A DNA stretch of 64,000 nucleotides from Kluyvera ascorbata ATCC 33433 (GCF_000735365.1 NZ_JMPL01000005.1:51380-115379), one strand, 5' to 3'; numbered from the stretch's first letter, positions 25,795-34,171 are shown. Program-made: numbers and translations. The notes: generated from the sequence alone by a model not told the origin.

Positions 25795-26520
25795 TTATTC
25801 CTCCTCTGCTATGTTGTTTTTAAGCGGAGGTGAGAACGAAGAGCGTTTTTTACCGCTTAACACATCCGGATCAGGTTCGCCATTTCGCTCAATGGCAACA
25901 AGCCCTTGCGTGGTTTTTTCTGCAATATCACGGCGAGTCACTGCAAGTGTTCGGTAAGGCTGAATCACGCCATAGACCTGACGAACAGCATGGCCACCAT
26001 TGTCCAGGATAGTGTCACGTTGCGAACGCGAAATCAGCCCGTAATGAAAAGCCTGGAAAGCTTTCATTGCTAACTGATCATATCCAACCAGAAGCCATAC
26101 GCACCGGTATCCTAACGGTGAACGGCTGAAAACGCTGACATTTAACGGATCGGCTGATTCAACTTCCGAGAGCGTTACCCCTTTGGGTACGGCTGACAAT
26201 ATGGCATCCAGTGAACTGAAGTTTTCATTAATTTTAAGTGTTGCTCGTTGCAGGGCTTCTTCGAGCCGTACCAGAGCCATATCGGCATAGGGATTATCTG
26301 CCGCTGAGTCTCGGGAAGCATTACCAGCTCGCGCAATGGCTTGCGGCATGCTGATTATTTCAGGCCTCTTTTTTTTCACCCCTGTATCGTCCGGAGCATC
26401 ACGTTTCCTGCCCTCCCAAAGCCGGATTGCATAATGTGTATGGAGCAGGATATTAACAGAGGACTGTAGGGCCCCCGCTCGTGAAGCGGTCGTTCCGCCC
26501 TTTGTTTTACCATCAGACAT
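25795..26520 (-). CDS. Integrating conjugative element protein PFL_4669 family (TIGR03761)
   Basis: A 241-residue soluble protein. The segments LHTHYAIRLWEGRKR and SPLGYRCVWLLVGYDQLAMKAFQAFHYGLIS are characteristic of TIGR03761. Proteins of this family sit next to the STY4528 replication gene and topB in SPI-7-like elements and are probably part of the replication or partition set. Its start lies 160 bases downstream of the 36-bp tandem repeats at 26681-26806, which therefore could bear on its expression. Confidence 0.88.
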   Translation of the reverse strand: MSDGKTKGGTTASRAGALQSSVNILLHTHYAIRLWEGRKRDAPDDTGVKKKRPEIISMPQAIARAGNASRDSAADNPYADMALVRLEEALQRATLKINENFSSLDAILSAVPKGVTLSEVESADPLNVSVFSRSPLGYRCVWLLVGYDQLAMKAFQAFHYGLISRSQRDTILDNGGHAVRQVYGVIQPYRTLAVTRRDIAEKTTQGLVAIERNGEPDPDVLSGKKRSSFSPPLKNNIAEEE

Positions 26521-26680
26521 GTCTAACGCCTCTCTTTAGTGGGTAATGAGTTTTGACACGCTTGAGATAGTCCGGGCGAGAGGGGTATATGAACAACTTA
26601 AAATCAGATCGTCACCATTACAAATTTGCAGGACCTTCATCTCTTTTATGGCGAAGAAATATTGCCTGGCTTTTAACCAC

Positions 26681-26806
26681 TGTTGCCACTGGCAACAGTG
26701 CTCGCTTTTTAGCCAGTGTTGCCACTGGCAACAGTGCTTACTTTTTAGTCAGTGTTGCCACTGGCAACAGCGCTCACTTTTTAGCCAGCATTTTTGCTGA
26801 CAAAAG
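26681..26806. repeat. 36-bp tandem repeats, each with a 17-bp palindrome
   Basis: Three copies of a 36-base unit follow each other without spacers, starting at 26681, 26717 and 26753, with a worn fourth copy at about 26783-26806. Each unit carries the perfect palindrome TGTTGCCACTGGCAACA, then a T-rich stretch (CTTTTTAG). The array fills the gap of 327 bases between the STY4528-type replication gene and the PFL_4669 gene; the rest of this gap holds no gene. Evenly phased palindromes beside rep, parA/parB and helicase genes suggest iterons or a partition site. Confidence 0.85.
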
Positions 26807-26847
26807 TGCAAGACTTCATGCGCCGCTGCCTGTAAAAATCTGCAATC

Positions 26848-28086
26848 TCATGAATTTATGATTTTTTCCCGAATTTTCTTCACCAGATCCCTGATATTTT
26901 CCTCCGATACCGGGCGGGCAGAGGCGCGTGGTTCGGGTTTCCATTGTTGCTGTTCGGGACGCTGAACTGTTTTTTGCCCGACACTGTCAGATATATCGCC
27001 ACCCTGACGGGGCGCGTATAACCTGCCCTCACGCGCTTTCTTCATCACGGCCAGCAACCAGCCTACCGGGTTGCTGAGCTGCTGGCGTGCCATCACCTTT
27101 TGCAGGCTGAGCAGCACAAGTTGTGCCTGCTCCTCAGGCAACGCCTGCAGCTGTGCGGTCAGCATGGCAATATCTTCTGCCGGAACAAGTTCATGCAGAC
27201 TGTCGGGAAGCACAGGTTTACCCGGTACGTACGTATTTTTATTCACACTGTGTGTGATACTACGTACGTAATGGTTCGGTTTCCGAACCCGGCCATAACT
27301 GACTGTTTTTACTGGCAGTACGGATTCCGAACTTAGTGAGTTGTTATGCCTTTCTGGACTGAGTTCGGTATCCGAACCCTGTTTTTTAGCGGCGATTCCT
27401 GGCCGTTTATGACTGAGTTCGGTTTCCGAACCCGGTGCGGGACAGGGTATTCGGTGATGATGTTTCGCCATCTGGCTGGGCGTCTGTGGGCGGTCCAGAC
27501 GCGATTCGATCAGCGCAAGATGGCTGCGATAATGGCGCATGGTGGGGTCGTTTTTTATATCGTCGAGCACTTCGCGGGCGGTCTGGCTGATAGTCCGGTT
27601 TTTACTCAGGCAGGCATCCGCCACCGTATCAAGGAAGCGGGGGTCGAGCATTTCCGCATCGCTGAACGTCAGGGGCTCATCGTGCTGAGCATAGATATTC
27701 CCCCGCACCCGCCCTTTATCATCCCGCACGCGTTTACAGAGGCTGAGCCAGCCGGTTATTCGCAGCATAAGCAGGACGCGGCTTACCGTTTCCCTTGAGG
27801 CTTTCCCCTTTCCGGGTGAGGCAAGCTGCAGCTGCAGTTCGTCATAGCTGGGGAAAACCGCCCCCTCATTATTTTGTGCATACAGCCGGATCATCATCCA
27901 GCCCATCTTGTCCAGTGGTGACAACCGCGTGTCGAGCAACAGCCGGCGGGGAATGGAATCATGCACATTTCCAGTAAACAGCAGGCCGTTACGTATCCTG
28001 CCATCATCCCGCCGGGGACTGGCCGCAAGGCGGGCATTCATTTTATCCAGCGTATAAGCAATCAGGCTTTCTGCAGGCAGACTCAT
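26848..28086 (-). CDS. STY4528 family pathogenicity-island replication protein
   Basis: A 412-residue protein with a winged-helix-like N-terminal region (LSPLDKMGWMMIRLY, then FPSYDELQLQL and ETVSRVLLMLRITGWLSL at about residues 55-115), which should bind DNA. The middle region is low in complexity and contains repeats of the type GS-E/D-T-E-L. The C-terminal part has a helical segment near VPAEDIAMLTAQLQALPEEQ. The family name comes from S. Typhi SPI-7. A set of palindromes is embedded in the middle of the gene (27226-27431), recalling the origin inside phage lambda gene O. It probably starts ICE replication with the DnaB-type helicase; this is inference. Confidence 0.87.
   Translation of the reverse strand: MSLPAESLIAYTLDKMNARLAASPRRDDGRIRNGLLFTGNVHDSIPRRLLLDTRLSPLDKMGWMMIRLYAQNNEGAVFPSYDELQLQLASPGKGKASRETVSRVLLMLRITGWLSLCKRVRDDKGRVRGNIYAQHDEPLTFSDAEMLDPRFLDTVADACLSKNRTISQTAREVLDDIKNDPTMRHYRSHLALIESRLDRPQTPSQMAKHHHRIPCPAPGSETELSHKRPGIAAKKQGSDTELSPERHNNSLSSESVLPVKTVSYGRVRKPNHYVRSITHSVNKNTYVPGKPVLPDSLHELVPAEDIAMLTAQLQALPEEQAQLVLLSLQKVMARQQLSNPVGWLLAVMKKAREGRLYAPRQGGDISDSVGQKTVQRPEQQQWKPEPRASARPVSEENIRDLVKKIREKIINS
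27226..27431. repeat. Cluster of palindromes inside the replication gene, origin candidate
   Basis: Four 15-bp palindromes of form GTTCGGTTTCCGAAC occur at 27274-27288, 27318-27332 (GTACGGATTCCGAAC), 27363-27377 (GTTCGGTATCCGAAC) and 27417-27431, spaced 44-54 bases apart. To their left two perfect copies of TACGTACGTA (27226-27235, 27261-27270) flank TCACACTGTGTGTGA. The first GTTCGG copy lies in a different reading frame of the gene from the other three, so protein repeats alone do not explain them. A DNA-level binding function is likely. Confidence 0.78.
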
Positions 28087-28185
28087 TATTTTTCCTTTTC
28101 GGCCGCCATCACGGCCGTTCTGAACTGTCAGTATGCTTAGTACTGCACCCGCGTACGGGTGCAGGGTAAACAGGCTGTCATGCTG

Positions 28186-28434
28186 CTATTTCCGTATGGC
28201 GCTGTTATAGCGTTCGTGGCTGAGAAGAAGCCATGTCCGGCCTTCGTTGCGACTCAGCAGACGCCAGAACGGGCCGAGATCGATTTTGTAGTAACCGCAG
28301 CCTTTCTCATCGAGCCGGGTGTAATTACGCGCCCCCTGCCGGAAACGGCGAACCTGACGTAACGCCTTTTGACAGCATTGCGGCGGCGTACCATGGGGAG
28401 CCCGCAGGCCCGGCGCAACCATTCTGTATTTCAT
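28186..28434 (-). CDS. Small conserved ICE protein after DUF2857
   Basis: An 82-residue basic protein whose ATG overlaps the stop of the DUF2857 gene (ATGA). The C-terminal half (CGYYKIDLGPFWRLLSR then GRTWLLLSHERYN) has a ParE/RelE-like flavour, but there is no firm match. In SPI-7 a small gene also lies between the STY4526 and STY4528 homologues, so this is likely its counterpart. Function unknown. Confidence 0.68.
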   Translation of the reverse strand: MKYRMVAPGLRAPHGTPPQCCQKALRQVRRFRQGARNYTRLDEKGCGYYKIDLGPFWRLLSRNEGRTWLLLSHERYNSAIRK

Positions 28435-29021
28435 GCCGTCTTCCTTACCGGCGTTCGGGCCGGAGAAGGCTGCCGGGTCTTGTGCCAGCCGCGGACGGCA
28501 TGCCAGACCGACGTCAGCGAGACGTTCATCTGTTCTGCAGCCAGCATCATTACGTCCAGCCCGTCAGCACTTTCCGCGTCTTCAACGCCGGACTTTTGCC
28601 ACTGACGCCACAGGGCGGCGTTTTCCTCATCACCCAGTGCGTTACCGCGCCCCGGCCGGACATCGATACCGGCAATGCGACGGCGGGCCGCCACGTCCGT
28701 ACTGGAGAGCCCGAAGTAATTGGCCATCAGTTCAATGGAGCCGCCCAGCGCCAGCGCCCGATCGATACGCTGGAGTCGTTTCTGTTCCGTCCGGGCCTGC
28801 TGTAGCATGCGCACCAGATTGCCGTGATTGATGCCCACACTGATGATCGACACCTCACTGCCGGAAAGGTAGTGAAGCTCTTCGAGCGAGAGCCCCTGCA
28901 GCATCTGCATTTCCTCGCGGTTCAGTCCCAGCGATTCGCAGCGGCGGAGATAGCCACTTCTGAGATCCATAACCAGCTGCATCAATAATCCGTTTGCAGC
29001 CTGAGATAAACTGTTCATCAT
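28431..29021 (-). CDS. DUF2857 family protein (STY4526-like)
   Basis: A 196-residue protein with the DUF2857 pattern LRSGYLRRCESLGLNREEMQMLQGLSLEELHYL at its N-terminus, then a helical region containing ALGGSIELMANYFGLSSTDVAARRR that looks like a DNA-binding helix-turn-helix. Such proteins are fixed members of the ParA-to-Rep block of SPI-7-like ICEs; a regulator role is known for distant relatives (FlhC-like in some ICEs), which is only a hint here. GGGGG precedes two adjacent ATGs. Confidence 0.85.
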   Translation of the reverse strand: MMNSLSQAANGLLMQLVMDLRSGYLRRCESLGLNREEMQMLQGLSLEELHYLSGSEVSIISVGINHGNLVRMLQQARTEQKRLQRIDRALALGGSIELMANYFGLSSTDVAARRRIAGIDVRPGRGNALGDEENAALWRQWQKSGVEDAESADGLDVMMLAAEQMNVSLTSVWHAVRGWHKTRQPSPARTPVRKTA

Positions 29022-29027
29022 TCCCCC

Positions 29028-29741
29028 TTAATCCTGACGGTAACCAATGGCTGCCGGACCCCGGCCGCTGACACCCTGATGAAGACGGGCATTTTGTCCG
29101 GCTTCATACCCCTGATAACGTGCTGTATCCGCCCCGCGGCAGGCTTTCAGTTCACGGGTTGTGACTGTTTTCATACTGCGGCTTTCCAGCCAGTGACTCA
29201 TCACCTGCTGCTCCTCGCTGCTGATGTCAGTTGCCGATATCACCTCACGCACCCCACATACCCAGCCGTCACGGAACTGCTCCGCTCTCGCCCGGCGTGT
29301 GGCCAGTTTCAGCCGCTTACTCTGGGTTTTGAGATAAGAATTTGTGGCATCTTTCAGCTGGCGCGTCAGCACATCAAAGGCATAGGCTGCTATCTCAGGT
29401 TTTTCACTGAATCCGTAAAAGGTTACCGAACGGCGATACCCGGCAGAGGTCTGACGCCATGAGTAATAAGCCTGGCAGCCAAAGGCATGACAGACGCCCC
29501 GGACAAGGGTCACCATCCATTCCGGAACTTTTTCAGCATCCGAAGGGGCCGTGCGGGAAGACGCTTCGCGCACGGATGTAAGGCCGGCATCAAGCTCGCT
29601 GATACCGTATCTGGCCATCAGCTTCTGGGCACGCTGCAGGGCCAGTCCTGCCTCATGGGCATTACTGTTGCTGCGGCCCAGCTTCAGCAGTTTCCTGACA
29701 AGATTCAGCAGTCGCAACTGTCGCTGTGAGTTATTCATCAC
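29028..29741 (-). CDS. DUF2786 domain protein
   Basis: A 237-residue protein. The N-terminal DUF2786 domain is seen in LRLLNLVRKLLKLGRSNSNAHEA followed by ALQRAQKLMARYGIS. The middle domain (VTLVRGVCHAFGCQAYYS, then VTFYGFSEKPEIAAYAFDVL) is its usual partner. The C-terminal part is Gly/Arg-rich. It overlaps parB by 11 bases. The family is common in phages and mobile elements; the activity is unknown. Confidence 0.85.
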   Translation of the reverse strand: MMNNSQRQLRLLNLVRKLLKLGRSNSNAHEAGLALQRAQKLMARYGISELDAGLTSVREASSRTAPSDAEKVPEWMVTLVRGVCHAFGCQAYYSWRQTSAGYRRSVTFYGFSEKPEIAAYAFDVLTRQLKDATNSYLKTQSKRLKLATRRARAEQFRDGWVCGVREVISATDISSEEQQVMSHWLESRSMKTVTTRELKACRGADTARYQGYEAGQNARLHQGVSGRGPAAIGYRQD

Positions 29742-31431
29742 TGTTATCCTCCCCGTACTTCAGACCGCGTTGCAGCTCCCGGAGACGGCGCATAACGCGC
29801 ATCAGGCGGAGCAGTTTCAGAGCATCTTCATCTGTCAGGGCAGGTGCTTCCCCCTCACCCGGGCCGCCGGTGAAAAGCTCCGGCAGACCACACACCCCTG
29901 CCGCCGGATGCAGCACAGGCGCTTCGCCGGTCAGGCCCAGCAGAAATGCGGCGGCTTCAGAACACACCTCACCTGCCCCGACGTAACCGGCAGACATGTC
30001 CTTGTCGCGTTGAGGAAGAATTTCATCTTCGCAGCCAAGGACCTCACCCAGCTCCCATGCCAGACGAAAAGCGGTATTCTGCAGGTGTTCGATATCGTCC
30101 TGATGGGCCGGCACATGCCAGATGCTGTCATTACTCACCGGCGCGTCATCCTGCAGGACAACTTCAGGTTCTGGTGTTAAAAGAGAAAGCAGGCCATCCT
30201 CCCCATTGTCCTCTTCTCCACCATTCTCTTCTCCGTACCCATCGGAGAGGGTAACCAGCCCGCTAACATCCCCACTCTCACCTGAAATAACCGGCGCGGC
30301 ACCGTACATATCTGGCTGAACCTCATGCCGAGGGGGCTCATTAATCGGTGTTTCAGAAGGAGAAGACGCATTACCCGGAACGGGCGTTACAGCCCCTCCT
30401 GAGACCTCAGGACGTGAACTGGAGACAGGTAGCGGGACGCCTTCACTCTCATCTGAGCCTGTGGTATGCAGGGCGTGATCAGCATTAACAGACTTGTTTG
30501 CGGCGGGAAAGGCAACCGTCTCCGGCTCGCCAAAGTGATGTCTGCGGTTGCGTTCTTTAGGATCGAGTTCCATCATCCAGCGGTCATAGTCCAGTTCCGG
30601 ATGGGGTAACGCCTGCAGTAAATCACCAATAAATTCATCGCGAAACATCTCCAGAGACCACAGTTCCGGGGAGTTGAAACGGCCACAACACTGGCCAAAA
30701 ACGTCGCTGAAGGATTTATCGCCTGTGTCTGAAATCAGGCAAAACTCATCCCACACGCGTTCCGCATCATGCCGGAGCGCCAGCAGTGACGTTATTTGTG
30801 GCCTGCCAAGCCCGGACTCAAGCAGGTCTGGGATCCACGGATAAAGATATTTCAGCGCATCTTCCATACGGCTGACTGTTGAGTAATGGACTGGCAAACC
30901 TTCACGGGTCAGTAGCTCTGACAACTGACGCAACGAAACCGTCTTTCCCATCTGCTCTTCATATATAGAGCGGGCTTTGTGGATCCCCTGCGCTTTTTCA
31001 ATAAAACTCAGCTCCCCGCGCACTTCATTCTCTGCCAGATGGCCAATAACACACTGCAGCCGTCCCGGCCACGGCTTGAACAACACATGGACGCGGAAAA
31101 ACCGGTCTTCTCCGGTTTCCTGCCACAGTTCTGACAGGATCTGATAACGTGTATTACCCCCGTCGCTGAAGATGTACATATCGGGCTCACCATCCGGGTC
31201 ACGGGTGACTTTGGGCACGGTGTCCAGCCCGCGCGAACGGATGGAAGCCTTGATATCGTCATAACGCGGATTGCGTGATGTTCGCGGATTATCAGGATTC
31301 GGGCTTAACTGGTCGAGCGTCAGGACCATGGGCATTTCAGCCGCCGGCATGACGCTGATATTGCCGGCCGCCTGCGACTGGCGTCCGGGCTGCAGCATGG
31401 CAGCCCCCACATTAGAACTTTTACGGCTCAT
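29731..31431 (-). CDS. parB: ParB family partition protein, PFGI-1 class (TIGR03764)
   Basis: A 566-residue protein. The ParB N-terminal domain begins at LDQLSPNPDNPRTSRNPRYD (about residue 40), with the IFSDGGNTRYQIL and HLAENEVRGELSFIEKAQGI segments typical of ParB/Spo0J. A helix-turn-helix region follows near LRQLSELLTREGLPV. The long acidic, low-complexity C-terminal half is normal for the ICE class. It should bind a centromere-like site and act with ParA to keep the excised element. It overlaps dnaB by 4 bases. Confidence 0.9.
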   Translation of the reverse strand: MSRKSSNVGAAMLQPGRQSQAAGNISVMPAAEMPMVLTLDQLSPNPDNPRTSRNPRYDDIKASIRSRGLDTVPKVTRDPDGEPDMYIFSDGGNTRYQILSELWQETGEDRFFRVHVLFKPWPGRLQCVIGHLAENEVRGELSFIEKAQGIHKARSIYEEQMGKTVSLRQLSELLTREGLPVHYSTVSRMEDALKYLYPWIPDLLESGLGRPQITSLLALRHDAERVWDEFCLISDTGDKSFSDVFGQCCGRFNSPELWSLEMFRDEFIGDLLQALPHPELDYDRWMMELDPKERNRRHHFGEPETVAFPAANKSVNADHALHTTGSDESEGVPLPVSSSRPEVSGGAVTPVPGNASSPSETPINEPPRHEVQPDMYGAAPVISGESGDVSGLVTLSDGYGEENGGEEDNGEDGLLSLLTPEPEVVLQDDAPVSNDSIWHVPAHQDDIEHLQNTAFRLAWELGEVLGCEDEILPQRDKDMSAGYVGAGEVCSEAAAFLLGLTGEAPVLHPAAGVCGLPELFTGGPGEGEAPALTDEDALKLLRLMRVMRRLRELQRGLKYGEDNSDE

Positions 31432-32798
31432 GCCTGTTTCCTCCCGCTGCGGTAACCGAAGTCATAGCTGCCTTCCTGAAACTCCGAAAAGAGGGTGTAA
31501 CGCCCGTCAAATTTGACTTTTACCGTGCCGGTTGGCCCCTGCCGCTGCTTGCCGACAATGATCTCAGCCACCCCGGCATCAGGGGTGCCGGGGTTATAAA
31601 CCTCATCCCGGTAAATAAACATGATGAGGTCCGCATCCTGCTCCAGCGCACCGGAGTCACGCAGGTCACCATTATTGGGGCGTTTATCGGCCCGCTGCTC
31701 CACCAGGCGGTTGAGCTGGGAAAGCGCCAGTACCGGACAGCCCAGCTCTTTACCGAGCGCCTTAAGCGAGCGGGAAATTTCCGCTATTTCCTGCGTGCGG
31801 TTTTCCTGCTCGGGGGAGCGGACAAGCTGCAGATAGTCCAGCATGATGAGAGAGGGTCTGCCGTATTTGCGGACATAGCGACGGGCGCGGGCGCGCAGTG
31901 TGGCCGGGGTCTGGTAACTGGTATCATCAATGATCAGACGGTTTTTCCACTCAATAATGCGACCGGTTGCCTCGGACACGCGAGCCCAGTCTTCATCATC
32001 CATGTTGCCGCTGCGAAGCCGGGACAGTTCCACCCGGCCTTCCATCGCCAGCAGGCGCATCATCAGCTGCTCTGAGGGCATTTCAAGACTGAACACAAAG
32101 ACGTGATCGTCAGGTTTTGCGCTCACGGCCGCTGTGCAGGCGGCCATGGCCAGCGACGTTTTCCCCATGGAAGGACGGGCGGCCAGCAGGGCCAGATCGC
32201 CGGGCTGGAGACCACAGGTCATCGCGTCCAGTTCACTGAACCCTGTCGGTGTCCCGGTGAGGCCGTCACTGGCGGACATGCTTTCCAGCTGCGTCAGCAG
32301 TTTATCCAGCGCCTCGTTAACACCGGTCTCACTGTTGAGCTGCATGGCTCCCTGTTCGGCAATGTTAAACAACTTACCTTCGGCCGACTCAAGAATGCCC
32401 GCCGAGCTGGCTTTCGGGGCTTGCACATCGGAAAGAAGACTGTTACCCACAGTCATCAGCTGCCGCAGGCGGCTTTTCTCCGCCACCACCCCGGCGTATG
32501 CCAGGATATTGGCTGCAGACGGCGTGTTTTTACTCATTTCAGCCAGATAAGCAAAGCCGCCACACTGTTCAAGGTCGCCTCTGTTCTCCAGCCGTTCCGT
32601 AATAGTGATGAGATCGAGCGGTAGCCCTTCTCCGGCCAGCTCGGCCATCACGCGAAAGACCATACGGTGCGGCCGGGAAAACAAATCTTCCGGGGAGATT
32701 TGCAGTATCACCTCATCCCACCGGTCGTTATCAAGCATCAGTCCGCCCAGTACGGCCTGCTCAGCCTCATAAGAGCAGGGCATCATCATCTCAGACAT
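31428..32798 (-). CDS. dnaB: Replicative DNA helicase, DnaB family
   Basis: A 456-residue hexameric replicative helicase. The N-terminal domain begins SYEAEQAVLGGLMLD. The Walker A motif ARPSMGKT is at residues 207-214, and the Walker B-like LIMLDYLQL is near 320, followed by the DnaB motif GALEQDADLIMF. Length and motifs are complete. Having its own helicase lets the ICE replicate on excision. It overlaps parA by 8 bases and parB by 4. Confidence 0.93.
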   Translation of the reverse strand: MSEMMMPCSYEAEQAVLGGLMLDNDRWDEVILQISPEDLFSRPHRMVFRVMAELAGEGLPLDLITITERLENRGDLEQCGGFAYLAEMSKNTPSAANILAYAGVVAEKSRLRQLMTVGNSLLSDVQAPKASSAGILESAEGKLFNIAEQGAMQLNSETGVNEALDKLLTQLESMSASDGLTGTPTGFSELDAMTCGLQPGDLALLAARPSMGKTSLAMAACTAAVSAKPDDHVFVFSLEMPSEQLMMRLLAMEGRVELSRLRSGNMDDEDWARVSEATGRIIEWKNRLIIDDTSYQTPATLRARARRYVRKYGRPSLIMLDYLQLVRSPEQENRTQEIAEISRSLKALGKELGCPVLALSQLNRLVEQRADKRPNNGDLRDSGALEQDADLIMFIYRDEVYNPGTPDAGVAEIIVGKQRQGPTGTVKVKFDGRYTLFSEFQEGSYDFGYRSGRKQA

Positions 32799-33666
32799 GA
32801 CGCACCTCCCGGGTCAGAACGTCACTGAAATGGCTCTGCCACTCGGGGAACAGTTCAGACGCGAGGTCGTGCATGGTGACGGCTGCGGCCGGACCTTTGC
32901 GGCGTGTTTTGTATTCCAGACGATGCACGGGCTGCTGCTTGACGTGCCCCAGTTTGAAAATATCCAGCGCCTCGATACGGGTATCGAGTAAACGATAAAC
33001 GTCACGGTTGCCCAGCGCAGAGGCGTCGTAATGTTTTTCGTTAATGATGGCGGCAAGACCGTCCATTGCTTCACGGTCAAGCAGAGTGTTTTCGATACAG
33101 TTGACGAGAATGGAAATATCAGGAAGGCGGATACCGTAATTTTCATAGGTTTTCAGGCGGGTAAGCATATGAAGGGAGCCGCGGATAAATTCACGGACAT
33201 CCGGAAGGATGGGTTTAACAACGCCCATCACATTACCGGTAGAGGAAAGGAGGGAAAGCTCGGTCATGACGCCTGTTGCGCCTTTCGAATCCACAATAAT
33301 GACGTCATAACGGTTAAAGAAAGGATGCTGAAGTATGTTACGCAGGCGCAGACGGCCGTCTGCAGCGTGGAGCATCGCGGTCGGCAACAGTTCGTCCGGG
33401 TCGTTAGAGTAGATGACATCGAGATTTTTTATGGCGGTCTGCGAAATGCATTGCGTATGGTCACTGACCATCTGCATCAGCAATTCATAGAGACCGAAAG
33501 GGGATTCATGCTCCAGCGCGAAGATACTGCTGGCTGTGGGCTGGGAATAGTCTGCATCCACAAGAAGGGTGTTCAGGCCGGCATCGGCAAGAAAACCGGC
33601 AAGGTAAGCAGCAAACGTGGATTTGCCTTCTCCACCTTTGGGAGAGATAACGGGAAGTATTTTCAT
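32791..33666 (-). CDS. parA: ParA family partition ATPase
   Basis: A 291-residue ParA/MinD-type ATPase with deviant Walker A KGGEGKST at residues 10-17 and switch region VDADYSQP near residue 39. The ATG at 33666 is chosen over GTG 33675: MKILPVISPKGGEGKST is the normal family start, and an AGAG stretch lies about 8 bases upstream. It is the first gene inside the attachment site, the fixed place of this gene in SPI-7/PAPI-1-like ICEs, and leads the parA-dnaB-parB operon. Its promoter must lie in the 60 bases up to the tRNA fragment. Confidence 0.92.
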   Translation of the reverse strand: MKILPVISPKGGEGKSTFAAYLAGFLADAGLNTLLVDADYSQPTASSIFALEHESPFGLYELLMQMVSDHTQCISQTAIKNLDVIYSNDPDELLPTAMLHAADGRLRLRNILQHPFFNRYDVIIVDSKGATGVMTELSLLSSTGNVMGVVKPILPDVREFIRGSLHMLTRLKTYENYGIRLPDISILVNCIENTLLDREAMDGLAAIINEKHYDASALGNRDVYRLLDTRIEALDIFKLGHVKQQPVHRLEYKTRRKGPAAAVTMHDLASELFPEWQSHFSDVLTREVRHV

Positions 33667-33725
33667 TTTGCACACTCTTTACAGTATGCAAATACGCCTG
33701 TTTACAAACTATTAACTTTGACTCA

Positions 33726-33774
33726 GGGATTGAAAATCCCCGTGTCCTTGGTTCGATTCCGAGTCCGGGCACCA
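33726..33774 (+). repeat. Attachment site: 3' fragment of tRNA-Phe
   Basis: These 49 bases equal the 3' part of bacterial tRNA-Phe, from within the anticodon stem (GGGATTGAAAATCCCC) through the T-loop (GGTTCGATTCC) to the CCA end. The 5' half of the tRNA is missing: the sequence before it (AACTTTGACTCA) does not match. This is the direct-repeat copy left by integration, and the complete tRNA-Phe gene should lie at the other, unseen end of the ICE. SPI-7 uses the same tRNA gene (pheU). Confidence 0.92.
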
Positions 33775-33785
33775 CTATTTAGAAG

Positions 33786-33808
33786 AACCCGCCTATGGCG
33801 GGTTTTTT
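33786..33808 (+). terminator. tRNA-Phe terminator
   Basis: AACCCGCC, a 3-base loop, GGCGGGTT and a run of six T follow the tRNA fragment by 11 bases. It is the natural terminator of the tRNA gene, now left next to the distal attachment site. It marks the start of host DNA. Confidence 0.85.
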
Positions 33809-33841
33809 GCTTTCTGGGGGTTCAGTAGACACCTTGTCTTT

Positions 33842-34171
33842 TCAGTCATACAACCATCGCCCCGCCTTTGCAGACTCGATAATCATCGCAACGGTCAGCG
33901 GTTTGATCTCTCGTTCCGGCGAGGGGCTCTTTTGCCAGAATGGGTACTCGTATTCGAAGTAAGTTCTGCCATCAAAGTTTGAATGTTCAATATCAAAATG
34001 CTCGAATAAATCCGACAAAAAATCATGCGCATCTTCTGGTACAAACTGAAAATCATCAAGTAAGGTCCATTCCTTGGTTACCTGCTGAATTTCAGGTTTA
34101 AACCTTCTCTTTCGAATAGGGTAACGCGCCATGATGTACCCAATAACTTCTGTTTCGTAGTCTCTACTCAT
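33842..34171 (-). CDS. DUF1493 family protein, possible immunity protein
   Basis: A 109-residue acidic protein. ATG 34171 overlaps the stop of the hcp gene (TAATG), so the two are translated together. Segments WTLLDDFQFVPEDAHDFLSDLF and YPFWQKSPSPEREIKPLTVAMI are typical of DUF1493. Being small, acidic and directly downstream of an Hcp with an added C-terminal domain, it is a good candidate for the immunity protein that guards the producer. This role is inference from position. Confidence 0.78.
   Translation of the reverse strand: MSRDYETEVIGYIMARYPIRKRRFKPEIQQVTKEWTLLDDFQFVPEDAHDFLSDLFEHFDIEHSNFDGRTYFEYEYPFWQKSPSPEREIKPLTVAMIIESAKAGRWLYD

Larger units (their letters stand above)
1..33774. 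mobile_element. Integrative and conjugative element, SPI-7/PFGI-1 type, distal part
   Basis: One end is marked by a 3' tRNA-Phe fragment at 33726-33774, which I read as the distal attachment site. ParA, a DnaB helicase and ParB lie directly inside it, as in SPI-7, PAPI-1 and PFGI-1 elements. A full run of PFL_46xx/47xx-type type IV secretion genes follows. The integrase, relaxase, TraG and the other attachment site are not seen and should lie left of base 1. Nearly all genes read leftward. Whether the methylation module at 1-4037 is cargo or lies outside the element cannot be settled here. Confidence 0.88.

Noticed and set aside
26681-26806. CRISPR array
   Set aside because: The 36-base units are contiguous with no unique spacers, and no cas genes are near.
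26546-26861. Plus-strand frames with repeated Cys/His/Trp units across the 36-bp array
   Set aside because: The peptide repeats simply mirror the DNA repeats; there is no family-like sequence or ribosome-binding site.
28186-28434. ParE/RelE-type toxin
   Set aside because: Some resemblance in the C-terminal half, but there is no matching antitoxin and no catalytic pattern I can defend.
33726-33774. Complete tRNA-Phe gene
   Set aside because: The 5' half (acceptor strand, D-arm) is missing, so it is only an attachment-site copy.
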